Source: Batillaria attramentaria
Taxonomy: Eukaryota; Mollusca; Gastropoda; Batillariidae
Assembly (NCBI GenBank): GCA_018292915.2
Contig: JACVVK020000384.1
Location: 457,501-521,500 of the forward strand
DNA length: 64,000 nt
Direction: 5' to 3'
Both the position numbers and the translations under genes were made by a program. Shown piece by piece: positions 36,323-48,177 of this stretch (positions are counted from its first letter, which is position 1; every line of letters starts with the position of its first letter). The notes under the pieces are model-generated. The model was given only the letters and a program-made list of their open reading frames with translations, was not told the DNA's origin and made no database searches.

Positions 36323-39300
36323 ATGTCCTGTGCCTTCACAGCGAGTTACTTTCAACCTAACAGCCAAGCGGTGTCCCGTTTATTCTTGATTCTCTCTATC
36401 AGTTTGGTTTCCAATGCGAACCTTGCGACGTTGACAGAAGCTTCGGTGGCATCAGAGAACGTGTCTTCAAGCGACCGTAATCACATCCAGGAATTTAATG
36501 TGTCAAGATATCATCACCAGGATCCCCACGGTCACACAATGCAAACACACCCAACTGTCAGCTCAAACCTGACTAGATCGACATCTAGTCTCTATGATCA
36601 GATTCTTGCCGATCTCCATCGACCAATGGACAAATGCGACAAACAGAATCCGCTCAAATATACACTGTATGTAAATTTTACGACAGCATTTTCTGGTTGC
36701 ATTCAGTCTTGGGGCTACACGATGTTTTACAAGAATGATCACATTCCAGACTATCCAGAGTGTGGAGGAAGCGCCATTGCAACATTACGAATACAAGAGG
36801 AACATGTTCTTATGGTGAGTTTCAACTCGCATTACCTTCCGGTTAATACTGATTATCGCCCGTATTGTATTAAACCCTATGTGCAGCTTATAATCACAGC
36901 GAATGGTAGCAATGTGTTTGGTTTGAAAAACTGCAGCAGACGGTTTCTCGCAACGGCTGTCTATAATCAGTCCATCACGGTAGTTTATGAATATCATGTA
37001 GATAAACCTGCTGCCGACTTCGAGATGTTATTCTCGTTTCACCCGGTGTCTCAGTCTCCGCACAAACTGGCATCTGGAAAGTGGAATTGCTCAACGCCTA
37101 ATTACGCCAGCTTCAAGCAGCACGTGCACTGTAATCTAGAGTCCGAGTGCCATGCGGAAGAGGACGAAGGGGGACACTGTCCTTTCAGCAGCCGGGCTTG
37201 TCGTGGGGGTGTGGCGGTAAACGACAAATGTTACAACCTTTCTGACGACAAAGATTATCTTTATTGGCATGAGGCTCGTGATAGATGCAGTTCCAAAGGA
37301 GGGGACCTCCCCACAATGAGATCTGAAGAAGAGTGGCAGGCATTTTGGAAAGTCTTCCGAGTCGGGAAGAGCGTTGAAAGAATATGGGTTGGTCTTCGCC
37401 TTTCTGATCCAGATTATTCATTGTACATCTATGGAAGGAAGTGGATGTGGGTCGACAACACTGTGCCGTTTATTGTTACCTTGCAAAAAGACACTGATCC
37501 AAGGAGGCCAAATTGCTTCTATTACTCTCGAGAAGGCCCTTCCAAAAACAATCTTCTACACAGATCCAGAGATCCAGTCAAGCTCTACAGCACCGGTTGT
37601 TCAGGTATTCGCTTTCCAAAATATATGTGTGAATTCAAACTACAACCGACACTGATAAACAAGTATAGTAGGATTACTATTCCAAGTGTTAAAAATGCAA
37701 GCAGAAAAGCTAGATCCTCAGCACCGCTGGTGCAATGCCCAAAAGGACACATGACATACGGGTTTCTAAGATGTGACATTAAGAGTGATTGTGGAGCGAC
37801 TGACATACGTTTAAGCTGTGCGCAGTCGGGTGAAGTCGAACCAGGCAAGGACTCAGATGTTTTTAAAGGTGCTAACAGCGTGGCCATTTTCATGTGTGAC
37901 AACTCAAGACAAAGTGTTCCGTACACTCTTGTGTGTGATTTCAGGAGGGACTGCAGAGATGGATCAGACGAGAGCTTTTGTGCTCATAGCTCGATCTGCT
38001 TAGAATTTACATGTAGGAATAAGCAATGTGCCAGTTTGGACATGGTATGCGACTACAATGTTGACTGCATTGACGAGTCAGACGAGGTAAACGAAGTGTG
38101 TCACAAAAGGAATAGGTGGACACATCATATCTGCTCCAAACATTGCATTTCTAGTTTCACAAGTGTCCTTCCCCCAGCAATTATTTACACTAACACAAGT
38201 AGCGACTGGACTTTTCATTTGATGGATCCTTCACAACCTTGCCCAGAGACTCACTTCCGCTGTCCGCCAAGTACGGAATACTGTCTGCCGGTGTATATGC
38301 GATGTAACACCGTTAATGACTGCCCCCTTGGTGAGGACGAAGCAGACTGCGAGAGCTTCAAGTGTCCTGGTTTCTACCGCTGTCGTGGATCACCCGTCTG
38401 TGTCCACCTCGACCACTTGTGTGACGGCATGCCCCAGTGTCCCCAGCGTGATGACGAGCTACATTGTAACTTGCCCAGTTGTCCTGAAGGCTGTCGTTGC
38501 CAGGGCCTGGCGTTTGTTTGTGACCGGCCTTTCCTTGCACATAGGTTTACCACTATCCGCTATCTTGACGCTAGTTACTCTAGAATGATGCCGGACCGCC
38601 TGAAACAAAACTTGTATCTGGTATTTCTAAAAGTATCTTCATGTGGCTGGAACAGCGTTCCCCACATGGCCTTTCCCAATTTACAACATCTAGATCTGAG
38701 CTACAATGACATTAAGCAGGTGCAGTTCGACAGATTTGCCACGCTGACGAATTTGCGAGTTTTACGATTGTCCGGAAACCCGCTGGTGTCTCTCTCGACT
38801 GGACAGACGGTCAGTAAACGTTATAATCTAGACCGTGTGGATCTGTCCCAAACAAAACTAAAGATGCTCGATACCGCCGTGTTCTCAAGCTTTCCAAGCA
38901 TCGGACACATTAACGTTTCTTTCTGTGATGTATCAGCCATTGCAGACGCAGGATTTTCGTACACCACTCTTTTGACTGAGCTTGACCTAAGAGGCAACCC
39001 AATCGTGACCTTCCCGAGTGATGTGTACAGAGGACTGACACGCTTACACAAAGTTTATTCTGACAATTACAAACTATGTTGCAAGGTCACTCTACCAGAC
39101 TACTTCGAGGAGAGTCTTTGTTTTGCTCCTCAGGATGAACTATCGTCGTGTGACGATCTGCTGAGATCAGATCTTTACCGTTTGTTTCTGTGGATTATTT
39201 GCCTAATGTCCGGATCTGGAAATGCAGTCACTTTCCTGTTTCGTTTCTTTGTGCATCAACGCACATCCAAATCCGGATTCAATGTATTTGTGTCGAATCT

Positions 39301-40117
39301 ATGCGTAGCTGACTTTCTCATGGGTGTTTATCTAGCCATGGTTGGTACAGCTGACCATCAATACCGCGGGAAATATTTGTTGTTCGACGTGACGTGGAAG
39401 AAGAGCATTCCTTGTAAAACAGCGGGTTTCTTGTCCCTGTTGTCAAGCGAGGTATCAGCCTTCACCATCTGCTTCATCACACTGGATCGTTTCATTGTCC
39501 TGCAGTTCCCGTTCTCAAGTGTTCGATTTGAAAGATTGTCGGCGACTGTGGCGTGTGGGATAGCCTGGGTAGTCGGCATAATGCTGGCTGCAGTGCCTCT
39601 TTTGCCAGTCACGACCCACTGGGAATTCTACAGCCAGTCTGGAATATGCATCCCGCTCCCAGTCACAAGAAGGTCATTTGAGGGTCGTAATTACGCCTTC
39701 GGCGTCCTGATCGTCTTCAACTTCAGTCTGTTTTTGCTGATTGCAGTCGGTCAAGCGTTCGTCTTCAAGTCTGTTAGGACAAACTCCCTGACTACTGACA
39801 AGAGCCAGAAATCGAAAGACATCACCATTGCGCGTCGTCTGATCTCTGTGGCGGTGTCTGACTTTATTTGCTGGTTTCCTATCGGGCTGTTGGGTCTTTT
39901 GGCTTCTGTGGGCGTCCCCATTTCTGGCGAGGTCAACGTGATCATGGCTATATTTGTCCTGCCCTTTAATGCCGCCCTTAACCCCTTCTTGTACACGTTT
40001 AACATGATCATGGAGAGACGGAGAATAGGACGGGAGAGAAAATTGTTGCTGTTGCTTGAATCAAGAATAACAAGTAACCGAGAGGTACGTAAACCTACCT
40101 ATCTAACTATCCACTAG
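36323..40117 (+). CDS. Intronless GRL101-like GPCR with CUB, C-type lectin, LDLa and LRR ectodomain (paralog 2)
   Basis: About 1264 residues from the first ATG, whose product has a hydrophobic leader (LFLILSISLVSNANLA). The domain order equals paralog 1: CUB-like (about 110-244), degenerate LDLa, C-type lectin fold (291-439; WVGL, WMWVD), LDLa modules (about 522-554, 556-592, 639-676, 677-715), LRR cap (CPEGCRCQGLAFVC), LRRs (742-942) and 7TM (949-1232). The DRY position reads LDRF and TM7 ends NPFLY. The lectin fold again lacks EPN/QPD and WND, so classic calcium-dependent sugar binding is doubtful. It sits 7.5 kb downstream of paralog 1 on the same strand, a tandem duplicate. The extra C-terminal residues follow a donor-like GAGAG/GTACGT at 40083-40093, so a spliced alternative tail is possible. 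Confidence 0.9.
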   Translation: MSCAFTASYFQPNSQAVSRLFLILSISLVSNANLATLTEASVASENVSSSDRNHIQEFNVSRYHHQDPHGHTMQTHPTVSSNLTRSTSSLYDQILADLHRPMDKCDKQNPLKYTLYVNFTTAFSGCIQSWGYTMFYKNDHIPDYPECGGSAIATLRIQEEHVLMVSFNSHYLPVNTDYRPYCIKPYVQLIITANGSNVFGLKNCSRRFLATAVYNQSITVVYEYHVDKPAADFEMLFSFHPVSQSPHKLASGKWNCSTPNYASFKQHVHCNLESECHAEEDEGGHCPFSSRACRGGVAVNDKCYNLSDDKDYLYWHEARDRCSSKGGDLPTMRSEEEWQAFWKVFRVGKSVERIWVGLRLSDPDYSLYIYGRKWMWVDNTVPFIVTLQKDTDPRRPNCFYYSREGPSKNNLLHRSRDPVKLYSTGCSGIRFPKYMCEFKLQPTLINKYSRITIPSVKNASRKARSSAPLVQCPKGHMTYGFLRCDIKSDCGATDIRLSCAQSGEVEPGKDSDVFKGANSVAIFMCDNSRQSVPYTLVCDFRRDCRDGSDESFCAHSSICLEFTCRNKQCASLDMVCDYNVDCIDESDEVNEVCHKRNRWTHHICSKHCISSFTSVLPPAIIYTNTSSDWTFHLMDPSQPCPETHFRCPPSTEYCLPVYMRCNTVNDCPLGEDEADCESFKCPGFYRCRGSPVCVHLDHLCDGMPQCPQRDDELHCNLPSCPEGCRCQGLAFVCDRPFLAHRFTTIRYLDASYSRMMPDRLKQNLYLVFLKVSSCGWNSVPHMAFPNLQHLDLSYNDIKQVQFDRFATLTNLRVLRLSGNPLVSLSTGQTVSKRYNLDRVDLSQTKLKMLDTAVFSSFPSIGHINVSFCDVSAIADAGFSYTTLLTELDLRGNPIVTFPSDVYRGLTRLHKVYSDNYKLCCKVTLPDYFEESLCFAPQDELSSCDDLLRSDLYRLFLWIICLMSGSGNAVTFLFRFFVHQRTSKSGFNVFVSNLCVADFLMGVYLAMVGTADHQYRGKYLLFDVTWKKSIPCKTAGFLSLLSSEVSAFTICFITLDRFIVLQFPFSSVRFERLSATVACGIAWVVGIMLAAVPLLPVTTHWEFYSQSGICIPLPVTRRSFEGRNYAFGVLIVFNFSLFLLIAVGQAFVFKSVRTNSLTTDKSQKSKDITIARRLISVAVSDFICWFPIGLLGLLASVGVPISGEVNVIMAIFVLPFNAALNPFLYTFNMIMERRRIGRERKLLLLLESRITSNREVRKPTYLTIH

Positions 40118-40875
40118 CAGAAAAGAATATACGGCCGTGTGCGAAACAAATTTCGTTAAAAACTTAATCAAAGAATAAGAAGTGTGAATCGCGCTATCAA
40201 AGATGGAGCAACAAGGAAAAGGTTTAAGTTAAGCAGAAGAACAACAACGACAACAAATGAAAACCACACAACATCATCAACAAGTGCATCTTGGAAACTA
40301 AGTTTAATTATACTTTAATGTTCCCTGTCATAGGACGGTGTGATACGTCTAACAGTCGGCTATAGTCGTCTGCAAGTGGAAGTTCTATATGTGGCTGTTG
40401 CAATCGGAATTTCATTTCAGCCTTTGTGTACACATACTAGTGTTAGTTTTCATTTTGGGGAGAAGCGTTTTAATTGTTATCACCCTGCCAGGATGACAAG
40501 AACAACAACTACTGGTATTTCGATTGGAAATAAGGTAAACCGGCTTGTTTAAAAAGGTGGGGGTTTTTGGGGTTTTTTTTGTTTTTTTTCTTTTTGGTTG
40601 GGCACATGGCTGCACAGCATCAAAATATACGACTATACAACTGTACCAATGTAGGCAAATTTATCTACTCTTAACATATGGATGTATGTTTACACTGGCA
40701 CCTGTAAGGACACAGACAAATGTATACCTATCTATATATGCATACATACAGCACATACGCATTCACACACATCTATACATTCACACACATACACAGACGT
40801 GCATACACATACATTTAGCATAAGTGGTCTAATTCTCTATTCTATTTATATATACATATATATATATTTTTTTTT

Positions 40876-41301
40876 TTAAAGAAACATTCCAGTATAGTAA
40901 GTCCAGTTGGTGAAGAATCTCATATACTCCATTTTCATATTTGCGCTCATTTTTTCAACTTCATACCTCTCTTTCAATGCTTTTTTAAACAATGCAATAT
41001 CAAGATCTCGTTTCTGTGTTTTACATTTGAAAATGAAGGATTTTGCCAGAAGTATAATAAGGTCCAATACCTGATCAGTTTTAAAATTGGCATCACATCC
41101 AAACAGTACAATTTTTTCATTAAAAGTAAAAGCTTGTACATGTCCACATTTCTCATGGATTATATTTTCTAATTCTTTCCATGAAGGTGGGTTTTTTTTT
41201 TGTTTTTTTTTAGTTGTTTCTCTATAGAGAAACTTTAGAGAGAGAGGGCTTTCTACTTTGAGATAAAATGGGCAGTCATATGCTCCAGACCTACAATTCA
41301 C
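40876..41301 (-). pseudogene. C-terminal fragment of an L1/Tx1-like LINE ORF2
   Basis: A 141-codon minus-strand frame reads WKELENIIHEKC, VLFGCDANFKTDQVLDLIIL, LAKSFIFKCK and ALKERYEVEK, then a C-terminal Trp/Tyr cluster. This pattern (ILFG..., LI.LAK.FI.KCK) is familiar from the tail of L1/Tx1-type ORF2 proteins. On the plus strand, T-rich and (TA)n sequence at 40845-40878 would be the element's A-rich tail. The reverse-transcriptase part is missing, so the copy is dead. Confidence 0.55.
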
Positions 41302-41820
41302 GATATTTATCCTGCCGCATTTTTAGAAGAGTTATCGCCCATTTAAAGTAATCGGTCATGTAATGTATTTTTACGAAAACGTCGTTCAAATGGCTTCATT
41401 TTCTGAACTTGGGGAGATCATCCAATTATACTGACTAAATTCGTAGCACAGCTCTGTAGCTCTGACAGGTTTTGTGTGTAAAAAAAAAATTCCGAATGTG
41501 TCAATGTTGCATTTTGCTTCAAGTTGCGGCGGCAGGTATCGTGCAGTTATGCAAGGTAGGCGTCTCACGCCTTCCTCTTTTTGGTTTTTGAACAAAAATT
41601 GTCAGTGCATGAAGTACTGAGCGTTTATCAGGTATCGTGCAGTGTGAACCTCCGCTCCAAACCAGCTGGTGGAATGAAAGTGTGAAATCCTGGTCCGTCC
41701 GCATGTGGCAATGTGTAAATGCGTGCTTTTCATCACTGTGTTTTTGACTGTGCTGAAGAGATCGTTGTCGTACAGTTCATGCGATTCGTGCCCGTTTGCA
41801 TAACACGAAGAAAATACATC

Positions 41821-41867
41821 TTACGTGATGAGTTGGAGTGGTTTACCACGAAAGAAACCACGAGATG
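41821..41867 (-). repeat. End fragment of the foldback-element family
   Basis: The complement reads GTTTCTTTCGTGGTA, CCACTC and CATCACGTAAG. It matches the end sequence at 55676-55719 and, more weakly, the palindrome ends at 58798 and 59376. Confidence 0.4.
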
Positions 41868-41907
41868 TTTCAAAAATTGAAACAAAAAGGCAGAGAGAGC
41901 GTGGGTG

Positions 41908-42040
41908 GGCGGGCGGGTGTTTGGGAGATTAACGCCCTTTTCCTCCACATACAGGTGATACCAAAGACCGGGCAACGATGAAAAAGCCAGCACAAATATT
42001 TGGCCCCAGCTGTGATTCGAACTCACGACCCGAGCATTGG

Positions 42041-42042
<2 letters not shown>
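41908..42042 (-). mobile_element. SINE A copy
   Basis: Minus-strand copy (GGTGATACCAAAGACCGGGC, then GATTCGAACTCACGACCC). Its tRNA end runs directly into (CA)n at 42042-42112. Confidence 0.65.
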
Positions 42043-42115
<73 letters not shown>

Positions 42116-42744
42116 CCGTTGGAAACACTCGACGCTGCACAAACTGAAAATGGAATCACTCATTGCTGCTGTTTGGAAATACTCTGATCGATGTTTAAGC
42201 TTTACGTCCTATGGCGTGTCAACCCTTAAGGACAAGTTTTTCCTGGCGTGTGTCATCGACTGCTGGTTTTGCGGGTGACTTGTTGGGTGGATATGGGCTG
42301 TTTTGCTTTGCTTTGGGCATCGTCAGAGGTTCTCTGCTAGGGGCTCAAGTGCCTGTCTGGGTTGTTTCTCAATGCCATGGTCGTCCTTTCTTATGCCGTT
42401 CGGATCACTAGGGAGTCCTATTGATCTTTGGTTCAGAACCATTTTACCAGGTCTGATCTGACGATGGCATCGGCTAAGATTCTCATTGGTCTGTCACCAA
42501 GGGCTTGGTGTGGCCTGAGAAAGTCTGCTGTCTTCAGTGAGTGTCTGTCTCTCAGATCCCAGATGGGCTGGAGGCTGACGGGCAAGCCTGCACAGCCGGA
42601 AGCACTCTGTCCTGGCGCTGCTACCTATAAAGCGGAATAGCACCAGAAACACTCGCGCCCATTTTGACCAGTCCACGTGAACCAAGCATAGGAACAGGGG
42701 AGGCAATGCAGCGTCGTTTACGGTTTTAAAAAAAAATCATGTTC

Positions 42745-42975
42745 CCTCTGGGAATGTTCAGCCCACAAAATTTAAAAATAAATACAACTCTAAATTAGGA
42801 AATTTAAATTGCTGAACTGACCGTTCGCTCCACGGGATTGTCATGTGTTCATGTCTAGTGTGGGAGAGAATACGCGTGGTTCACGTGAGCGTGCGTATTG
42901 GGTTCATCTCGCGGCGCTTTGAGCCAGTTAAAGAAATTGGGTAAAGCGCCTTGACATTACTCCGTTATTAGTATT
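42745..42975 (+). mobile_element. SINE B, 5'-truncated
   Basis: It matches the 3' half of the full copy at 58822-59237, from GGGAATGTTCAGCCCAC to the GGCGCTTTGAGCC and GGGTAAAGCGC boxes, and ends in a short ATT-rich tail. Confidence 0.7.
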
Positions 42976-43251
42976 ATTAAAGATAATTGATGCAATGGCG
43001 GTTTCTGTCTCCACTGTGCACTAGCTGTCTAAATCTGTTCACGCGGCGTCTCTCATTGTCATCGGAAATCCAAATTTAATTCAAAATCATTCCAGATTAC
43101 TTTATTAATCAAAGAAGGGAAATTACAGGCCACCACACCATCAAACGTAATAATGAGACATAATAATACCAAATAAAACTTGCACTAACATAAGCCTCAC
43201 ATATGAAAAACTTAAACTTCATAATACACACACAAATGAAAGTCTTGTGAA

Positions 43252-43269
43252 CTCACACACACACACACA

Positions 43270-43350
<81 letters not shown>
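43252..43350. repeat. (CA)n microsatellite
   Basis: About 48 CA repeats with one TA interruption. Another run lies at 43940-44001. Confidence 0.9.
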
Positions 43351-43354
<4 letters not shown>

Positions 43355-43935
43355 GCACGTACGCACGAGCGATACAGCGAAAGCATCCCCTACTGATTAT
43401 ACAGATATGTTGTGTAGGCGTATGGTTGTCGATACAAAAGAACGTCTGAAAGAGCAGCTTTATTACTTTCACCGTGTTTGCACCATCTGTATTATGTCAA
43501 CACATCAAACCATTTCTAAAAGGATTCGCTCTGTTGTTCGTGCTATAAAATATGAAAGTGTGACGAGTAATTTGTTTTGTTATTCCACGATCAATGTATC
43601 TCTAGCTGACATCAAAGGATGTGGTATCAATTTCAGCTGTATCATGTGTTCAGTAAACAAAACGTTAATTACTTCTTTCTCTCCTTTGCGTCATCAAACG
43701 TAGAAGGCGTGACGAGTGATTTATGTATCTCTGGCTAACATCAAAGGGTGCAGTATTTCTTTTGTCGTGTCAAACAAAACATTGAGGGGAGAGGGGGGGG
43801 GGGGGGGCTGTCGTTGTTTTGAGTACACATAGAACCTCTCTCTGTCTCTGTCTCTGTCTGTCTCTGTCTCTGTCTCCTCTCTCTCGGCTTCAATGCACGT
43901 GTATCAGAACTGTATGCCGTCTATGTAACGGCTAT

Positions 43936-44004
<69 letters not shown>

Positions 44005-44439
44005 AGAGATCCACACAAAGGTCACCCGGAACGTTTCCAAAAATATTATTTACAAGTAACATTTATCAAAACTGGATACTCAACCCACATACATACATAA
44101 GCTAATAAATCCACTATTTTAGTCAGACCCTTGGTAGACACGGGGACTGAAAACGATGAGACACAAGGACGGACGAGGACAGAATACACTGGATCCAGCG
44201 TAGACAGGTCGTGCTCCTCCAAGAACGCACGCTTGGTAGCCCACAATACCCCGGTTCGCTCAACGGAACCGTGACACACTGACCGTTTAACCACACCGCA
44301 CAACTGAGCGGACGAAGTTGCTCCTCCTCATCAGGAACGCGAGCAACTGTGATGACTCGTACTGGTTACGAACTCGGCGGCTCCAAACTGATGTGTTAAC
44401 AGCTACCCCAAAATCTGAAACCCTCATCCTTATCATGAT

Positions 44440-44560
44440 GCATAGCTAAAAATAAAAGTCCCAGCTTCCGAGCCCTCCGTGGATTCCGTCCATGACTGAC
44501 CTGGAAGGAATACCACCGGAGCTGGCGAAGAGTTGGGGCAGAAAACAACAACTACAACAA
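44440..44560 (+). mobile_element. SINE C 3' fragment
   Basis: GTCCCAGCTTCCGAGCCCTC and CACCGGAGCTGGCGAAGAGT match the 3' part of the SINE C copies at 29454-29954 and 56098-56604 in opposite orientation. An (AAC)n tail follows. Confidence 0.65.
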
Positions 44561-44772
44561 CGACAACAACAACAACAACAAAACTGTACACGTGAAACAC
44601 GCAGTAATTTCGCTTTGAATAAGATATCATGGTAATAAAATCCCAGCAAACTCAGCCTATTTTGTAGTCGAATAAATCGTAGTTTGCTTAAATCGTATTC
44701 GGATTAATCGTAGTTCACTTAGGTTGCAGCATTTTTCAGGTCCCAACCCGCTGCGTTCTTTGTCTCTGTAAA

Positions 44773-44980
44773 TAGGCGTATCTAGGCGGACTTCGTTAGG
44801 AGGACTTCGCTGAGCAAAGTAACCCAGTTATATGTAAATTAGGCACGATAGGGGTACCATTACCTAATCACAGCGCGTTAGCCGCTCGCGGCCTCTGCCG
44901 TGTGAGCGTAATTATTTACATGTAAATGGGTTACGCTGCTCAACGAAGTCTTCCTTACGAAGTCCTACTAAATATGCCTA
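44773..44980. mobile_element. MITE-like element with 67-bp inverted ends
   Basis: The left arm starts TAGGCGTATCTAGGCGGAC. The right arm, read on the other strand, starts TAGGCATATTTAGTAGGAC, and the match runs for about 67 bp with scattered mismatches. TA at each edge suggests a TA target site, as used by Tc1/mariner-type elements. Confidence 0.6.
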
Positions 44981-45313
44981 ATATCTCGGATAAATCGGAT
45001 GCGGATAAATTCAGAAACAGGCAGAAAAATAGGATTGTCGATTTGTTTTCAGAAAACCAGTTCCAATGTTTCTTCGGAAAAAAACCCCACACATAATTAA
45101 TTAATTATATGCTTTCTCATCGTATACTGATGTCTCATCGTACACCTTCAAACTACCACGTTACACCCCGTGTATGTATCTGTTTTATGTGTTTTATGAA
45201 ATATAACACAAAACAAGGCAGTTGTCGCGGTTTCATGATTACAAACACGATCAAAGGAGTGCAGTCTTGCATGACTTGTTTTACGTGTTGACATGATACC
45301 ATGTTGCGCGAGT

Positions 45314-45343
45314 CACGTGGCAAGGCGATTGCGTGTATATAAG
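45314..45343 (+). promoter_or_regulatory. TATA-type promoter of the fibrinogen-related gene
   Basis: TATATAAG at 45336-45343 follows an E-box CACGTG at 45314-45319. A non-coding exon ending in a near-perfect donor lies 30-120 bases downstream, and the next acceptor in line is directly before the signal-peptide ATG. The start site would be near 45366. Confidence 0.5.
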
Positions 45344-45365
45344 CACTTCTCTCAGCCAACGACTG

Positions 45366-45462
45366 ACAGGACTACAACCAACCAACCAACCAACCAGCTT
45401 ACCTAGACAGTAACGCCAAACCGATATTGTTCAGATTTTGTCTCTCGGTGAATTTCAATAAG
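45366..45462 (+). other. 5' untranslated exon of the fibrinogen-related gene
   Basis: From the expected start to CAATAAG/GTGAGT (donor at 45463). The intron begins with (CT)n. It would join to the acceptor CTCGCCCAG ending at 48420, leaving five untranslated bases before ATG 48426. Confidence 0.45.
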
Positions 45463-45465
45463 GTG

Positions 45466-45516
<51 letters not shown>

Positions 45517-46790
45517 AAGTGTCTGTCAGTCTGCCTCTCTTTATGCGAAAGGTGTTTTTTAATGCATGTATCAAACCATACATCGATTACGCTGCAACCA
45601 TCTCTAGTCCGTCCTTTGGCAATAGTGAAAGGTCCCCACCCAATGCCCGTGGGGAAATTTGTCACCTACCTTTTTCAGAAAACCCATGAAAAGATGAAAT
45701 ACAGTACATGCGTTTGTCCAATCTCAAAGATGTACTCTGATGACCAGATGTCAAAATTCAGTCCTTCATTACGCCGTATTGCATTTTGAGAGTATGGTTT
45801 GACTCTGAACTGCTAAAGCACTAATAATCACGAAAATTCATTTGCGTTTTCAGAAAGACAACTGATCACCCTTTCAGTTGGTATATATGCGTCTATTTTT
45901 GATATCTGCAGTTCACAATGCAAGGACAAACTTCCGGTCAAAAATATAGCCTTTTTTAACATTATTATCACGGTAGAAATAGAGTAGCAGGATACTTTGT
46001 AAGACACTTTTGCAAAAATAATCACACGGTTTTATCCCAGAAAGATAAAGATAAAATATAAAACGTTTCAGCATCAGCACCTGTCTTTCTGTGTCTGTCT
46101 CTGTTCTCTGTAAGTCCCATGCATTTATACAATGTACAGCCGAACACGCTTGCGTCGAATTCGCGGGGGAAATTGATTTCTGTTCAATAAGGTAGAGGGC
46201 TTCGAGGTCTTCCAGTTAAGCTAGTCGTACCCTTTCACCCCCCAAGAATGAAAGTGACGAACACCAAATACAGACATTTGAAATTATCTATGAAGATGTG
46301 TATTGCTGAGTAACCATTATGTAACGCTGAAGGTTTTATCAGAGTTGTGATCACTGTAGGTGCACCTGCCAGTTCGTTTGTTGTTGTTGTTTTCACGCCT
46401 AAAAGCCATATATGGTGGAAAAAAACGTTAAACTCCCAAACACCCACCCCATCCCCATCTTTTTGTTATAGTTGTTGTTGTTGTTGTTGTTGTTTCTTTA
46501 TTTGATATGATTTCATGAGTTTTTTTGTTTTGTTTTTTTTATCTAAACTCATACAATTTCGTCTGTCAAACATTAGCAATGCACGGAAAGTGTAAATTTC
46601 TTGGATTTTGTTTTAGAACGTTCGAAATAGTTTTGAACCACAATACACGGATGTGTTTGAAAATACAAACAATGTATCGGCCAAAAAAGTGTTTAGTAAT
46701 AGAACTCAAAACAATCTTTACGTTCGGACTAAAGACTCATAGTCTTTTCAATGGTTGTCTTTCACATGTAATGTATTGATGAGATCTGTT

Positions 46791-46793
<3 letters not shown>

Positions 46794-46866
<73 letters not shown>
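46794..46866. repeat. (CA)n microsatellite
   Basis: About 36 CA repeats, in the proposed intron between the 5' untranslated exon and the ATG exon. Others lie at 48112-48177. A SINE A tail fragment lies at 46385-46452. Confidence 0.9.
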
Positions 46867-46868
<2 letters not shown>

Positions 46869-47779
46869 GCAATTTACCTTCAACCATGGTAACTTAGACA
46901 TTAATTAGCTGTCAGAATTAATATTTGTGTCCCAGTCAACTCCCCCCCCCCCCCCCCCGAAACTCGCATTTGAACTCGGAATAAAAACCCCTCGGTCAAG
47001 TCATTAAAGAAAGTAAACTTAGGTTAAACGTGACATTAGATGAGTCCTTTCGTGAGCCTGTATTTGTATCTTAGGCTCAGCCGTGCCTTTCACGGCTTTT
47101 GCCACGACTGCGACTGCCGCCTCTTGTTGGGTGCACGTGCGTCTCGCGCGACTATCGGTTGATTGCAATCATCTGTACTTCTGGATAAAAAGCAGAGGCA
47201 AAATGTGAGCACTCTCCCGCTCCCTGGAGTGTAGTTTCGTTAGCACACATCACTGATACTGGGTCGGCGGGAGATAAGAATTACTAACCGATTATCATCA
47301 TCTCCGCTACCGAGGCTACACGCCGGGGAATGGTAGAGTGCCCTTTAACCTGTGGCTGCACTGAACATGCCAAGAACGCTAGTGTCGTTAAGCCTGCTCT
47401 TAACTGGGGCACAGCGCACGAAACACACATGTGCACATCACAGTCGTTGCGCTCGGTGTGTCTACTAACTACAAAACTGAACACAGCTGTGCTCGGTGAC
47501 AAACCGATTGAAGATGCACTGTTCGTCATGTTTGCGCGGCGCCGAGTGAGGAGGTACAGCCAATCAGAATCTGTTGTGGAAACCACAGTCACAGTTGTGG
47601 CTATTTGAAATCCATGTTGCTGTGATGACGCCACAGCGGCGGAAACCCCCCAAATCACAACTGTGTCACAAGTTCACAACTGTGGACACATAAACGTGTC
47701 TACACTGCAGCTGCACAGATAATGTAATATCTCCTTGCGAGGTATATTGGCAGTTACGCATCAGAACTGGAAATAATCT

Positions 47780-48010
47780 TCCAGCGCCCGTGACAGCTTC
47801 GACTTATCCAAAGCAAAAATGAGAAATTTTGGTTGAGATAACCGAAGTGTGACTTATCCGTTTTTGGAGTACTTATTCGACTTCTCTGTGAAAATTCAAT
47901 TATACGCCCCCCCCCCCCCCCCCCAAAAAAAAAAAAAAATGTTTGGCTGGGAATTTTTGTTTTGTTTCAACTTATCCGAAGTTCGACTTAAGCGTGTTTA
48001 AGATAAGCGT
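47780..48010. mobile_element. Possible Tigger/pogo-like fragment
   Basis: Repeated GACTTATCC, GAGATAACCGAAG and ACTTATCCGAAGTTCGACTT motifs, with poly-C/poly-A between them, recall Tigger-type terminal regions. It lies in the proposed 5' intron of the FReD gene. No transposase is seen. Confidence 0.3.
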
Positions 48011-48104
48011 ATGTGTCTGTATATGTAGAGAATATACGACGTAAGACAGAAACCGTGAACATTACAAAAACTGCAAAACTTGTCTTACCTTGCATATGAA
48101 ATGT

Positions 48105-48177
<73 letters not shown>

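Larger units (their letters stand above)
40118..45300. other. Intergenic DNA between the second receptor and the fibrinogen-related gene
   Basis: It holds a LINE C-terminal remnant (40876-41301), SINE A (41908-42042), (CA)n runs, an unrecognised stretch at 42120-42740, a SINE B 3' part (42745-42975), a diverged tandem duplication around 43550-43770, a SINE C fragment (44440-44560) and an inverted-repeat element (44773-44980). No host exon was recognised. Confidence 0.4.

Noticed and set aside
40545..40823. Frame encoding a hydrophobic peptide followed by His/Thr-rich sequence.
   Set aside because: It spans poly-G/poly-T and (CATA)n low-complexity DNA and has no homology or start context.
42200..42660. 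Overlapping plus-strand frames of 66-70 codons.
   Set aside because: No domain, splice signal or codon bias was recognised. The segment may be an unrecognised repeat but cannot be supported as a gene.
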